From Acetohalobium arabaticum DSM 5501 (GTDB taxonomy: Bacteria > Bacillota > Halanaerobiia > Halobacteroidales > Acetohalobiaceae), in NCBI RefSeq assembly GCF_000144695.1, contig NC_014378.1:1429833-1493832 (forward strand): a stretch of 64,000 bases of DNA, given 5' to 3'. The notes below the pieces were generated by a model that saw only the letters and a program-made list of their open reading frames with translations, searched no databases and was not told the origin of the DNA. Positions 24,865 to 33,111 of the stretch are shown one piece after another; position 1 is the first letter of the stretch, and every line of letters begins with the position of its first letter. The position numbers and the translations under genes are program-made.

Positions 24865-25248
24865 TTACAATTCTACCCTCTCAACCTTCCATTCTTTATC
24901 AACCCAGAGGCCGATAACTTCAGCATCTAAATCCCAGTCTTTCACTTTATCTACAGCAGACTTGATATCTTCTAACTGCTTCTCTTTACCAGCTGGATTG
25001 CCGGCACAGTCATAGTGACCAACTACTGCTACTAAATCAGAACCATGCTTATTAACTGAAATTTCAACTCTGCTCTTGATTGATTCTACATTGGATTTCG
25101 GCTGGCCTTCAGCTAAAATAAGATTTGGACCGGGCTCGGTAATCATATCAACATATTCTTTGCGATACTCTTCTTGGAGCCATTGAATTACTGGTTCTTG
25201 AACTCTACCGTCCATACAATTAATTGCTGTTAAAAATTCTTTCTTCAT
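24865..25248 (-). CDS. small beta-carbonic-anhydrase-like protein
   Basis: At 127 residues the protein keeps the zinc-site residues of beta-carbonic anhydrases: Cys11, Asp13 and Arg15 in NCMDGRV, then His78 and Cys81 in GHYDCAGNP. Classical enzymes have about 190-220 residues, so this is a trimmed form lacking the N-terminal arm and part of the C-terminus. Similar short proteins occur in anaerobes. CO2 hydration is plausible but not certain. Single-gene transcript with a GGAG site. Confidence 0.75.
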   Translation of the reverse strand: MKKEFLTAINCMDGRVQEPVIQWLQEEYRKEYVDMITEPGPNLILAEGQPKSNVESIKSRVEISVNKHGSDLVAVVGHYDCAGNPAGKEKQLEDIKSAVDKVKDWDLDAEVIGLWVDKEWKVERVEL

Positions 25249-25320
25249 TAGTCTTCTCCTTTCTACTATAGATTAATCCCAGATTGTATATTTCTAGATT
25301 AATTACTTTATCCCTGCAAC

Positions 25321-25542
25321 TTGTCAGCAAAAGTATATCTTTCAGGTCAGAGTAGTATCATAATTACAAATAATAGAATGTATATTGGAATATATAGTTT
25401 TCTTTATAATATCGGAGCTCAATTAACTCCTCATGATCTTACAAGTAATCTAGTGCTTTTTATAGATAATCTACTGTTTGCACTAACAACATCTTATTTA
25501 ATTACTAGATGGGGAGAAGAAATGTTTAATAGAGTGCATTAA
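25321..25542 (+). CDS. possible small membrane protein, doubtful
   Basis: A 73-codon frame (TTG start; an ATG at 25378 would give 54 residues) encodes one hydrophobic helix, LVLFIDNLLFALTTSYLI, and ends in a charged tail. Neither start has a clear ribosome site. The frame stops just before a strong hairpin. I do not recognise it; it may be a non-coding open frame. Confidence 0.25.
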   Translation: MSAKVYLSGQSSIIITNNRMYIGIYSFLYNIGAQLTPHDLTSNLVLFIDNLLFALTTSYLITRWGEEMFNRVH

Positions 25543-25544
25543 AT

Positions 25545-25566
25545 CCTGTATCTTTTAAGATACAGG
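25545..25566. terminator. hairpin at the end of the second trk operon
   Basis: A ten-base stem CCTGTATCTT/AAGATACAGG with a two-base loop sits 8 bases beyond the trkH stop codon. The minus-strand tail is ATTTAAT, a weak T-run. Confidence 0.6.
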
Positions 25567-25573
25567 ACTAATA

Positions 25574-27052
25574 TTATTTATTCTCTAAATTAAATTTAAG
25601 GTCCTTAATTATCTTTGCTACTGCAAAGAAGATAACTAAAAACTCTAGTCTACCTAAAAACATTCCAACTGTCTCTAGCCATAAAATTCCTGTCGGTGCA
25701 TCAGCAGCTGTAATTCCAATTGACAATCCAACTGTTCCTAAAGCAGAAGCAAATTCAAACATGGAATTAGTCAAATCATAACCGTAAGCTAAATATATAA
25801 ATACTCCAATAAAGTATGTCCCCATATATAGATAAATATAGTTAGCAGTTTCGCGAATGTACTCCAATTTTATATACAATTTTGTTTCTCCACGCCAAAT
25901 ATAATTTTCTCTTACAGCATTCTGGGGCAAAAAATACCCCTCAAACTGCCAAATTAATGACTTGAACATAAGATATATCCTATAAAGTTTGATTCCTCCG
26001 GCTGTAGAACCGGTTCCGCCACCAATTAACATTAATAAAATCATACTTAACATTCCGAAGGAATTCCAATTGTTGAAAGTATCAAGTGAAAATCCAGTTG
26101 TTGAAATAGCAGTTATAGTTTCAAAGATCCCTCTTCTTAATAAATCAGGTAGATAATTATACAGCTCTGTTAAAGTAAAGTAACTAATAAGTGGAGTGAA
26201 GACAGCAATTAATACTCCTAACAGCCTCACTTCACCATTCTTAAAGAAGATCTTAAACTTTCCTTTTAACAAAGCAAAATGAGTCGCAAAATTAGTAGTT
26301 CCCAATAACATTAAAACCCAGGTTACTATTTCTACAGAAATACTATTCCAGTAACCAATACTAGCCTGTCTAGTAGAAAATCCACCTGTAGATAAAGCTG
26401 CTATTGAATGGTTAACTGCATCAAATACTCCCATTCCAGCTAAGATATACAGAATAATACCGCCAATGGTATAACCAGAATAAATCAACATAATTGCTTT
26501 GGCAGACTGTTTTACATGGGGCAACAATTGATCACTTCTCCCCTCAGCATTATATAACCCAAACCCATAAGGGTGAAGAATGGAGGATAACATAACAACT
26601 ATCAAACCAGCTCCGCCAAAGAACTGCATAATACTCCGCCATAAGAGAAAAATATTAGGAGTCTTAGCTTCATTAACTACAGATAAGCCGGTTGTAGTCC
26701 AACCGCTAGTAGCCTCAAAAACAGCCTGAGTAAAGTTTAATTTACCTGCTATAATAAAAGGCAAAGCAGAAGCTATAATTGCTAATATCCAGGAAGCTAA
26801 AACAATAATTCCTCCCTCTTTTAACGATAGAGTAAAATTATTTTCAGATTGAATCAGTTTCCAGATTACACCTCCCAGAATCATATATAAGAAACTGGGA
26901 ATCAAAAATGAAGTACTATACATTATATTCTGAGGATAGAACGGCAGCACTAGAAGAGGTAATAATAAAATAACTCCAATACCTATAGTCAAAATCCCTA
27001 TATATTTTAAAAGTAATTTATATCTCTGAATAATCATCTCTTTATATCTCAT
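25574..27052 (-). CDS. trkH: Trk-type K+ uptake membrane subunit, second copy
   Basis: The 492-residue protein has the four pore repeats of TrkH: SGWTTTGLSV, LSTGGFSTR, ISTTGFSLD and LGTVGLSIG, with STAGGIKLYRIY after the third. It is clearly diverged from the TrkH at 13346-14785. It is the last gene of a six-gene operon and follows its TrkA subunit by 12 bases. K+ uptake through it should respond both to the two-component system upstream and to the c-di-AMP riboswitch leading the operon. Confidence 0.9.
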   Translation of the reverse strand: MRYKEMIIQRYKLLLKYIGILTIGIGVILLLPLLVLPFYPQNIMYSTSFLIPSFLYMILGGVIWKLIQSENNFTLSLKEGGIIVLASWILAIIASALPFIIAGKLNFTQAVFEATSGWTTTGLSVVNEAKTPNIFLLWRSIMQFFGGAGLIVVMLSSILHPYGFGLYNAEGRSDQLLPHVKQSAKAIMLIYSGYTIGGIILYILAGMGVFDAVNHSIAALSTGGFSTRQASIGYWNSISVEIVTWVLMLLGTTNFATHFALLKGKFKIFFKNGEVRLLGVLIAVFTPLISYFTLTELYNYLPDLLRRGIFETITAISTTGFSLDTFNNWNSFGMLSMILLMLIGGGTGSTAGGIKLYRIYLMFKSLIWQFEGYFLPQNAVRENYIWRGETKLYIKLEYIRETANYIYLYMGTYFIGVFIYLAYGYDLTNSMFEFASALGTVGLSIGITAADAPTGILWLETVGMFLGRLEFLVIFFAVAKIIKDLKFNLENK

Positions 27053-27064
27053 TTATCACCCCTC

Positions 27065-27724
27065 CTATTCACCCGACAGAACTGAAAACGCCTGTCCTTG
27101 TTTTTCAGGTAAAGTAATAATTAAAACTTTATCCCCTTCCAGTAATTTAGTATCTCCATGAGGAATCAATACATTCTCTTCTCTAATTACACAGCCAAAT
27201 ACAATATCATGCGGTAGATCTAACTCCCGTACTGTCTTCCCCAATACAGGTGAAGTAGATTTTAAAACAACCTGGGAAATACTAATTCTACCCTCTTCAA
27301 TAGATAATAAATTATTTACATCTGATATCTCTACCCGCTGTTCGATCAACAAAGAGATCAATTTTGTCGTATTAAAGATCGTTTCTACCCCTAAACTCTT
27401 AAATATCTCTTCATTATCAGGATTATTGACTACAGAAAAGGTCTGCGGAATTCCAAATTCTTTCTGAGCTAATTGACAAATAAAGAGATTATCCGGGTCG
27501 CTACCGGTCAAAGCTAAAACAGCATCTGTTTTTCTAGCTTCTGCCTGGGCTAGATACTCAGGCTTAGAACCATCACCACAGATTGCAAGACTATTAGTCT
27601 CACGAGCCAACATCTTACAGTAATCTTTATCTTTGTTGATAATAGCTACTTCATAGCCTTTAGCAGTAAAATTTTTAGTTAAATGGTAAACAACCTTTCC
27701 TCCTCCAACTATGATAATTCTCAT
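27065..27724 (-). CDS. TrkA-family K+ regulatory subunit (one RCK-N plus one RCK-C)
   Basis: 219 residues: an NAD/nucleotide-binding RCK-N domain with MRIIIVGGGKVVYHLTKNF, then a TrkA-C domain with GKTVRELDLPHDIVFGCVIREENVLIPHGDTKLLEGDKVLII. This is the KtrA/half-TrkA arrangement. In some bacteria the RCK-C domain binds c-di-AMP, which would add post-translational control to the riboswitch; binding residues cannot be judged by eye. It lies between the 132-residue RCK-N gene and trkH. Confidence 0.88.
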   Translation of the reverse strand: MRIIIVGGGKVVYHLTKNFTAKGYEVAIINKDKDYCKMLARETNSLAICGDGSKPEYLAQAEARKTDAVLALTGSDPDNLFICQLAQKEFGIPQTFSVVNNPDNEEIFKSLGVETIFNTTKLISLLIEQRVEISDVNNLLSIEEGRISISQVVLKSTSPVLGKTVRELDLPHDIVFGCVIREENVLIPHGDTKLLEGDKVLIITLPEKQGQAFSVLSGE

Positions 27725-27740
27725 GCCTAACCTCTCCTTA

Positions 27741-28139
27741 TCAACTAATAATTTTATCCTTGAATTCAGTCACCAGTAGATTGGTTGGACTCATTTCAAT
27801 TATATCTGTATCTTCATAAATAACTTCTTTACTAGGATCTATTACTCTAACAAACACTTTAGGAACATCATATAACTCACTAGCTATCTGGGCTATCATT
27901 GCATTCACATTATCATCATTAGTAGTAATTACAGCTGCATCAGTCTTATCCAGTTTAGCCTCTGTTAAAACTTCAATCTCAGTCGCATCACCTACAATTG
28001 TAAAACCAGTAAACTCAGCTGATAATCTATCAAAAGCTTCACTATCCTTATCCACTACAACTACATTTTGTCCTTCTTTAGAAAGTAAATTAGCTATGGA
28101 AGAACCGGTTCTCCCACAGCCAATCACTAAAATATACAT
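27741..28139 (-). CDS. stand-alone RCK-N (TrkA-N) protein
   Basis: 132 residues make up a single RCK-N domain: MYILVIGCGRTGSSIANLL gives a perfect GxGxxG/S nucleotide motif, VVVVDKD ends the second strand, and GDATEIEVL marks the conserved acidic turn. There is no RCK-C domain. With the next gene (RCK-N plus RCK-C), the operon encodes what a full-length TrkA would hold in one chain, minus one RCK-C. The two probably form a mixed ring on TrkH. Confidence 0.88.
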   Translation of the reverse strand: MYILVIGCGRTGSSIANLLSKEGQNVVVVDKDSEAFDRLSAEFTGFTIVGDATEIEVLTEAKLDKTDAAVITTNDDNVNAMIAQIASELYDVPKVFVRVIDPSKEVIYEDTDIIEMSPTNLLVTEFKDKIIS

Positions 28140-28141
28140 TA

Positions 28142-28849
28142 TTATGCCTCCTCTGTCTCATCTTCCTCTTCATCTACCTCACCTAAATTAATATCTCTTT
28201 TCTGATACTCAAACTGGGTAGTCCTATCCAAATTATCCCGGGCCGGTTTATAGGATGGATCTAAAGCCAGAGCTGCTCGATACTCTTTCTGTGCTTCCTT
28301 TAATTTATCCTGCATTTCAAAAATCACTCCTAATAGATTAAAAGCTTCTGGTTTAGAAGTATCCAGGCTTACTGCTTTCTGTAAATATTCTCGAGCTTTT
28401 TCAAACTTCCGGTCATTAATACATGACTTAGCATACTGAACATAATCCTCATAACTATCCAACTCTTCCTCAACAATTTCTATTCGATCCCGGTCAATTA
28501 CTTCCTGAACAATCTTTCTGATTTCATCAGGAGTAAATGGCTTCCGTAAATAATCTACTGCTCCTAATTTCATTGTCTTAACTGCAGTCTTTACAGAACC
28601 AAAGCCGGTAATCATTATTACATTAGCTCCATTATCCTCTTTTTTAATCTCTTCTAATACCTTAATTCCATCTATACCGGGTAATTTCATATCCAATAAT
28701 ATAACAGCAAAATCATCTTCAGCGAATTTATCTATTCCATCCTCTCCATTAACAGCAGTTACTACCTCATAATCTGTCTGCAAACACTGTTTTAGAGTCT
28801 TTCTAATATTCTTTTCATCATCAACTATTAAAATTTTCTCTTGAGTCAT
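28142..28849 (-). CDS. response regulator with TPR output domain
   Basis: The N-terminal 120 residues are a receiver domain with the acidic pocket at ILIVDDEKN, the phosphorylated Asp53 in LLDMKLPG, the Thr in MITGFGS and the Lys in LRKPF. Instead of a DNA-binding domain, residues 130-215 form about two tetratricopeptide repeats (YVQYAKSCINDRKFEKAREYL, then AFNLLGVIFEMQDKLKEAQKEY), followed by a very acidic tail. It ends two bases before the RCK-N gene. The output is therefore probably protein contact, perhaps with the Trk subunits. Confidence 0.85.
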   Translation of the reverse strand: MTQEKILIVDDEKNIRKTLKQCLQTDYEVVTAVNGEDGIDKFAEDDFAVILLDMKLPGIDGIKVLEEIKKEDNGANVIMITGFGSVKTAVKTMKLGAVDYLRKPFTPDEIRKIVQEVIDRDRIEIVEEELDSYEDYVQYAKSCINDRKFEKAREYLQKAVSLDTSKPEAFNLLGVIFEMQDKLKEAQKEYRAALALDPSYKPARDNLDRTTQFEYQKRDINLGEVDEEEDETEEA

Positions 28850-28879
28850 AATCACTCTCCCCTTTCTTATTCTTGATTT

Positions 28880-29251
28880 TTATAAGTATTTATCAATTTC
28901 AGCCAGTAATCTTTTAGGTTCAATAGGTTTAGTTATATAGCCTTCTGCTCCTAAATTATAAGCTTTTTTGATATTCTCCTCTTCTGCTTTAGCACTTAAC
29001 ATTATAATAGGAGTATTAGCTGTAACTTCTTCATCTTTCAATGTTTCGCAGACTAAAAAACCATTCATTTTAGGAATCTTAATATCTAGCAAAATCAAAT
29101 CTGGTTTCCATTCAAAGGCAGTCTCTACTGCCTTAACTCCATTAGAAACAGTCTTAACTTCATAACCTGCATTTTGTAAACAGATACGTAAAACAGTAAT
29201 AATATTCTTATTGTCCTCAACTACTAATATCTTATTCAATCTTATCACCAA
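28880..29251 (-). CDS. CheY-like response regulator
   Basis: A 123-residue single receiver domain: ILVVEDNKN, phospho-acceptor Asp in DLILLDIKIPKMNG, IIMLSAKAEEEN and ITKPIEPKRLL. It has no output domain, so it acts by protein contact. It follows the histidine kinase by two bases. Several starts are possible (TTG 29251, GTG 29248, TTG 29239); the last gives the family-like beginning MNKILVVEDN. Confidence 0.88.
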   Translation of the reverse strand: MVIRLNKILVVEDNKNIITVLRICLQNAGYEVKTVSNGVKAVETAFEWKPDLILLDIKIPKMNGFLVCETLKDEEVTANTPIIMLSAKAEEENIKKAYNLGAEGYITKPIEPKRLLAEIDKYL

Positions 29252-29253
29252 CC

Positions 29254-31107
29254 TTATTTCGGTAGTTTAAGAGTAAAAGTGAAGATACTTCCTTCTCCTA
29301 CCTCACTTTCAACCCAGATTCGCCCGCCATGAGCTTCAATAATCTCTTTCGAAATAGCCAATCCCAGTCCAGTTCCGGTTTCTTCATCCTTATCATCACC
29401 TACCCGCACAAATTTTTTGAATATCTTATGACGGTATTCTTTAGGAATTCCTTCACCGGTATCAGCAACTGAAATATGCATCTTATGTCCTTTCTTATCA
29501 GCTAAAAGTTTTATTTTATCTCCTTTTCCGGTATAACGTAAAGCATTACCAATTAAATTAGTAATCACCCAAGTAATTTTATTAAAGTCGGCATAAACTT
29601 CTAAACCATTAGTTTCTTCAGTTATTAAATCTACTCCCTGCTCCTCAGCCTGAGTCATAAATGGCTGAATAGAGGCTTCAAATATTTTTTTCACTGCAAC
29701 TGCATCAAATTCTAAGTCTATTTCTCCAGATTCTATCTTAGAAAGATCCAACAGATCATCAACTAAATTATTTAAATGCTCACAGTCCTCTTTGGCTACT
29801 TCCAATAACTCTTTTTGTTCCTCATTTATCTCACCAATATTCTCCTCTAATAACATATTAATCCCCATATTCATTGAAGTCAACGGCGTCCTGAACTCAT
29901 GGGACACCATAGATACAAATTCAGATTTCATCTGATCTACTTCTTTAAGATGAGTAATGTCTTCTAATAAAGTTACTACCAAATTAGTATTTCCTTCTCT
30001 ATCACTAACAGGAGTTGTATTAATTCTAAAGTAATGTCCTTTACTATCATTATTATCGGGCTTAAACGTTATAACTTCGTTATTCTTACCGACCTGTTCT
30101 TCACCTGAATCTAATGTTTCAGTAATTAAATCAAAGATCCTATCCTCATCAATTGATTCTAAGAAATGGGTTTCTACTATATTGTCTTCATTTAAATCAA
30201 ATAACTCTTCTGCTTTAGGATTCATCAGCTGAACTTTATTCTCTTCATCAGTTACTAAAAGTGGATTGGAGATACTCTTAACGATTGCTTCTGATTTATT
30301 CTTCTCTTCAATCACCTTACCTACATTCATCTCCTCAAATTCTTTTAACCGCTCAGTCATACTATTAAACTCATGAGCTAATTGTCCAATTTCATCTTTA
30401 GTATCCATTTTAATTTCATGATCCAAATTGCCTGCTGCTATTTCTTTTACTGTTGCTGTCAATTCCTTAACTGGCTTTATAATTAAATTAGAAATATAGA
30501 TTCCAAACAGAATCGCGAAAATAGTAGCAATCACTGAAAAAATAGCTGTTGAATAAACTGCTTTAACAGCACTATCATTAGCCTTTTCCTGAGCAGTCTT
30601 CATATGATTCTGATTAACAAGTAATAGATCCCTAGTTTCTGTCTTTATCTTTTCAAATTGAGGCATTACCTCTTCTAAATAAAAGTTTTGGGCTTCTTTA
30701 AGTTTGGACTGATCAGCCTTTCTCTGTAAGGTTGAAAACATTTCTAGATAATTTTGATACTCCTGATTGAGATTAGCAATTATCTTTTTTTCCTTATCTA
30801 TTGTAATATTATCTTCAGCCCGCGATAGATGCTTCATAAACTGCATCTGATTCTTTTTAAAGATGTCCAGGGCTTTCTTCTGCTGACCGAAGACAAAGAT
30901 CAGTTCAGCACTATCCTGTCTTTCTAAAGCCTCCATCATCCCTTCGGCGGCAATCACACTGCGGTAATTCTCTACCATAATATCATTAATGGATTCATTT
31001 AACGATACAAAGTTATAGATTGCCCAACTGGCTACTCCAATTATGATCATAACTGTTATCAGATATCCCACTAAAATTTTTGTTCTTAAGTTCAAATTTT
31101 TAGCCAT
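29254..31107 (-). CDS. sensor histidine kinase (4HB sensor, HAMP, PAS)
   Basis: The 617-residue membrane kinase has a helix at about 10-32, an extracellular helical sensor region rich in Glu, Lys and Gln (33-175, four-helix-bundle type), a second membrane helix (180-205), HAMP (about 203-258), PAS (about 270-390), a HisKA domain with the phosphorylated histidine in MVSHEFRTPLTSM (near residue 404), and a HATPase domain with N, G1 (DTGEGIPKEY) and G2 (GTGLGLAISKEI) boxes. It heads the operon that ends in TrkH, so it probably senses osmotic or ionic state. GAGGTGAT precedes the ATG. Confidence 0.9.
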   Translation of the reverse strand: MAKNLNLRTKILVGYLITVMIIIGVASWAIYNFVSLNESINDIMVENYRSVIAAEGMMEALERQDSAELIFVFGQQKKALDIFKKNQMQFMKHLSRAEDNITIDKEKKIIANLNQEYQNYLEMFSTLQRKADQSKLKEAQNFYLEEVMPQFEKIKTETRDLLLVNQNHMKTAQEKANDSAVKAVYSTAIFSVIATIFAILFGIYISNLIIKPVKELTATVKEIAAGNLDHEIKMDTKDEIGQLAHEFNSMTERLKEFEEMNVGKVIEEKNKSEAIVKSISNPLLVTDEENKVQLMNPKAEELFDLNEDNIVETHFLESIDEDRIFDLITETLDSGEEQVGKNNEVITFKPDNNDSKGHYFRINTTPVSDREGNTNLVVTLLEDITHLKEVDQMKSEFVSMVSHEFRTPLTSMNMGINMLLEENIGEINEEQKELLEVAKEDCEHLNNLVDDLLDLSKIESGEIDLEFDAVAVKKIFEASIQPFMTQAEEQGVDLITEETNGLEVYADFNKITWVITNLIGNALRYTGKGDKIKLLADKKGHKMHISVADTGEGIPKEYRHKIFKKFVRVGDDKDEETGTGLGLAISKEIIEAHGGRIWVESEVGEGSIFTFTLKLPK

Positions 31108-31133
31108 TATATCACCTCATTCTTAATTTAAAA

Positions 31134-31168
31134 TAAAAAAAGCCGCTGGGAAACCTATCCCTACGGCT
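31134..31168 (-). terminator. distal terminator of the riboswitch leader
   Basis: AGCCG and CGGCT arms enclose a GGGA/TCCC inner stem (31141-31168), followed on the minus strand by seven T. It lies between the riboswitch and the histidine kinase. Confidence 0.85.
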
Positions 31169-31175
31169 TAATTAA

Positions 31176-31204
31176 CTAAAAACCACAGAGAAATCCCTGC
31201 GGTT
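31176..31204 (-). terminator. proximal terminator of the riboswitch leader
   Basis: On the minus strand AACCGCAG pairs with CTGTGGTT (one G-T pair) and is followed by TTTTAG. It is the first of two tandem terminators after the c-di-AMP aptamer, as expected for an OFF switch. Confidence 0.8.
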
Positions 31205-31212
31205 TAACGGCT

Positions 31213-31348
31213 TTCCCTCTTTCTAAAATGCCTACGAGGTTAGCTGTCGGATTCGGGTTGAAAGAGTAACCCTACCAGTCTCCAATGTAGATTGAAGACC
31301 GGATTCACCCCAAAAATGGGTCCCCCGTTTCTATATATCCATCTATTA
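31213..31348 (-). promoter_or_regulatory. cyclic di-AMP riboswitch (ydaO/yuaA type)
   Basis: Read on the minus strand the leader contains the conserved blocks of the ydaO/yuaA aptamer in order: CGGGGGACCCA, a GGGGTGAATCC block, CTGGTAGGG, then CCGAATCCGACAGCTAACC, and CTCGTAGGC. This class binds two c-di-AMP molecules and usually turns genes off by termination; many targets are K+ transporters and osmolyte or cell-wall genes. Two terminators follow. Here it controls the kinase-regulator-Trk operon. Confidence 0.93.
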
Positions 31349-31404
31349 AAATGGATAATATAGAACTCGGCAATTAAGTATTTTATTTTATGCCTAACAA
31401 TGTT

Positions 31405-31433
31405 ATTATACTTCGAATTTCATATATTGTCAA
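31405..31433 (-). promoter_or_regulatory. sigma-A promoter of the kinase-trk operon
   Basis: On the minus strand TTGACA (31433-31428) and TATAAT (31410-31405) are separated by 17 bases. The IS3-family element ends only eight bases upstream of the -35 box, so any upstream activator site has been displaced. Confidence 0.85.
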
Positions 31434-31471
31434 ATAAAATATGAGGTTCCCCCATTAAATTAGACACTATA

Positions 31472-32293
31472 TTAAGCCATTTTTCTCTCTTTCTCGTAGT
31501 CTTTCGGACTCATGTAATCTAAATATGAATGTAGCCTAACTTTATTATAGTAACCAGCAATATATTCAAATATATCTAACCTAGCTTGATTTCTGGTTAA
31601 ATACTTTTTATGATAAACTAACTCAATCTTCAAAGTACCAAAGAAACTTTCAGCAACTGCATTATCCCAACAGTCACCTTTACGACTCATTGAGGATCTA
31701 ATACTATGCTGTTTAAATAAATTCTGTACTTTGTGGCTTGCATACTGGCTACCTCTATCAGAGTGGAATATAAGTCCTGCTTCAGGGTTGCGGCGACTTA
31801 TAGCCATCTTAGTTGCTGACATTATTAAATCTGTATTTATTCTTTTACTCATAGAATAGCCAACTACTTTTCTTGAATAGAGATCAATTACAACTGCCAG
31901 GTAAAGCCAACCCTTTTTAGTTGATATATAAGTAATATCAGAGACCCAGACTTTATCTGGTTTATCTATATCAAAATCCCTTTTTAGGAGATTTTCTTTT
32001 AAAGGTAAGTCATGATTTGAATTGGTAGTTCTTTTAAACTTTCTTTTTTGAATTGCTTTTAAACCCATTATCCGCATTAACCTAGCAACTCTTTTAATGT
32101 TCACTGTATAACCCTCTTTTCGCAGCACTCTATGAATTCTAGGGCTACCATATGTTCCATTATGCTGCCAGTAAATTTCAGCTATTTTAAGTTTTAATTT
32201 TTTATTTATTTTTTCTCTTTGAGATGGTTTTCTATTTAACCATTTATAATATCCAGAGCGGGACACCTCTAAAACCTGACACATCTTCACCAC
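31472..32293 (-). CDS. IS3-family transposase OrfB (DDE integrase)
   Basis: 273 residues from the first ATG-type start; an HTH-like N-terminus precedes the rve integrase core with the catalytic triad Asp (VWVSDITYI), Asp (FHSDRGSQY) and Glu ([12 protein letters not shown]). The frame is open upstream to the A6G stretch near 32370, and a -1 shift there would join OrfA to OrfB as OrfAB, the usual IS3 strategy. All catalytic residues are present. Confidence 0.9.
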   Translation of the reverse strand: MVKMCQVLEVSRSGYYKWLNRKPSQREKINKKLKLKIAEIYWQHNGTYGSPRIHRVLRKEGYTVNIKRVARLMRIMGLKAIQKRKFKRTTNSNHDLPLKENLLKRDFDIDKPDKVWVSDITYISTKKGWLYLAVVIDLYSRKVVGYSMSKRINTDLIMSATKMAISRRNPEAGLIFHSDRGSQYASHKVQNLFKQHSIRSSMSRKGDCWDNAVAESFFGTLKIELVYHKKYLTRNQARLDIFEYIAGYYNKVRLHSYLDYMSPKDYEKERKMA

Positions 32294-32331
32294 AGTAAAT
32301 TGATCACTGTGGTCCCTGATAAAACCGTAAA

Positions 32332-32635
32332 TTACTTCGCTTCGTTCGAGAAGATGCTTACGGCCTTTTTTAAAATATCACGCTCTGTTTTAGCATCTTT
32401 TAATTCTTTTTTTAGTCTTTGAATTTCTTTTTGTTCAGGAGTTAGTTTCTGTTTGCCATGGCCTGGAAAAGCAAGATCACCTTTATCTTTGTACTCTCTA
32501 CGCCATCTAATTAAAGTACCATAAGGTATGTCAAGATTTTCAGATACATTTTTTAACTGTTTTATCTGATCTATTTGATAGTTCAACAGCATCTTTTTTG
32601 AATTCTTCTGTATATGTTCTTCGTTTTTCTCCCAA
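32332..32635 (-). pseudogene. IS3-family OrfA, frameshifted near its N-terminus
   Basis: A good start (TTG 32635 with GGAGGTG seven bases upstream) begins [19 protein letters not shown], typical of OrfA, but this frame hits a stop after VKKC. The rest ([19 protein letters not shown] onward, with a leucine zipper-like C-terminus) continues in another frame. The switch lies in a run of six A (near 32552), where five A would restore one OrfA of about 100 residues. Either a one-base insertion inactivated the copy or the run was misread. The A6G slippery site for OrfAB is intact near 32370. Confidence 0.75.
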
Positions 32636-32783
32636 TTGTAGCACCTCCGTTACTTCTATTATATCGCTTAACTGGGTGTCTAACAAATTGGGGGAGGGTC
32701 AATTTAAAATCCTCAAGGATATAAATATCATCTCCAATTATTTCATAATCAATAATAGAATTAATTATAATTAACCAAAAAAT

Positions 32784-32812
32784 AACCTGTATCCGCAGGA
32801 AGGATACAGGTT
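32784..32812 (-). terminator. intrinsic terminator after the two small peptide genes
   Basis: AACCTGTATCC pairs with GGATACAGGTT across seven bases; ATTTTTT follows on the minus strand. It lies downstream of the 39-residue peptide gene. Confidence 0.75.
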
Positions 32813-32964
32813 TATTAATTACCGCTGTTAAATATTAAAACAACAATCTATTCTTTCTCTACTAGCTTTATCTTCTATTTTATTATGTAATACCTTATAT
32901 AATCAATTCATTAATTATAAATATATTATATCAAATAATACAGAATTGATAGAAATATCATTAA

Positions 32965-33084
32965 TTATTCACTACAGAAACCAAATACTCCCCCTTCACA
33001 GAGACAGCTAAGGAGCCAAACCACCAAAATCAATTCAAGATAACAACTGCAGCCACAAGAATCCTTTTCATGGTAACCAGACAT
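32965..33084 (-). CDS. cysteine-rich 39-residue peptide
   Basis: An ATG with AAAGGGGG upstream opens 39 codons: MSGYHEKDSCGCSCYLELI, a hydrophobic helix (LELILVVWLLSCL), and a glycine/cysteine-rich end. Seven cysteines include a CxCxC cluster near residue 10. The layout recalls tiny spore-associated or membrane peptides (YjcZ-like in form), but I cannot name a family. It follows another small gene by 27 bases, and a terminator lies 150 bases downstream. Confidence 0.6.
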   Translation of the reverse strand: MSGYHEKDSCGCSCYLELILVVWLLSCLCEGGVFGFCSE

Positions 33085-33111
33085 CCATTATCCCCCTTTC
33101 TTTGCTTTTAT

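Larger units (their letters stand above)
31442..32701 (-). mobile_element. IS3-family insertion sequence (IS150-like)
   Basis: The ends are imperfect inverted repeats: TGAGGTTCCCCCA at the left and, read inward, TGACCCTCCCCCA at the right; each continues to TTAGACAC. The 1,260-base unit holds orfA and orfB in the usual overlapping arrangement. A three-base target duplication is not evident (flanks ATA and ATT). Confidence 0.85.

Noticed and set aside
31439-32704. A three-base target duplication around the IS3 copy
   Set aside because: The flanking triplets are ATA and ATT, which do not match. A rearrangement or a mutated duplication is possible, but none can be claimed.
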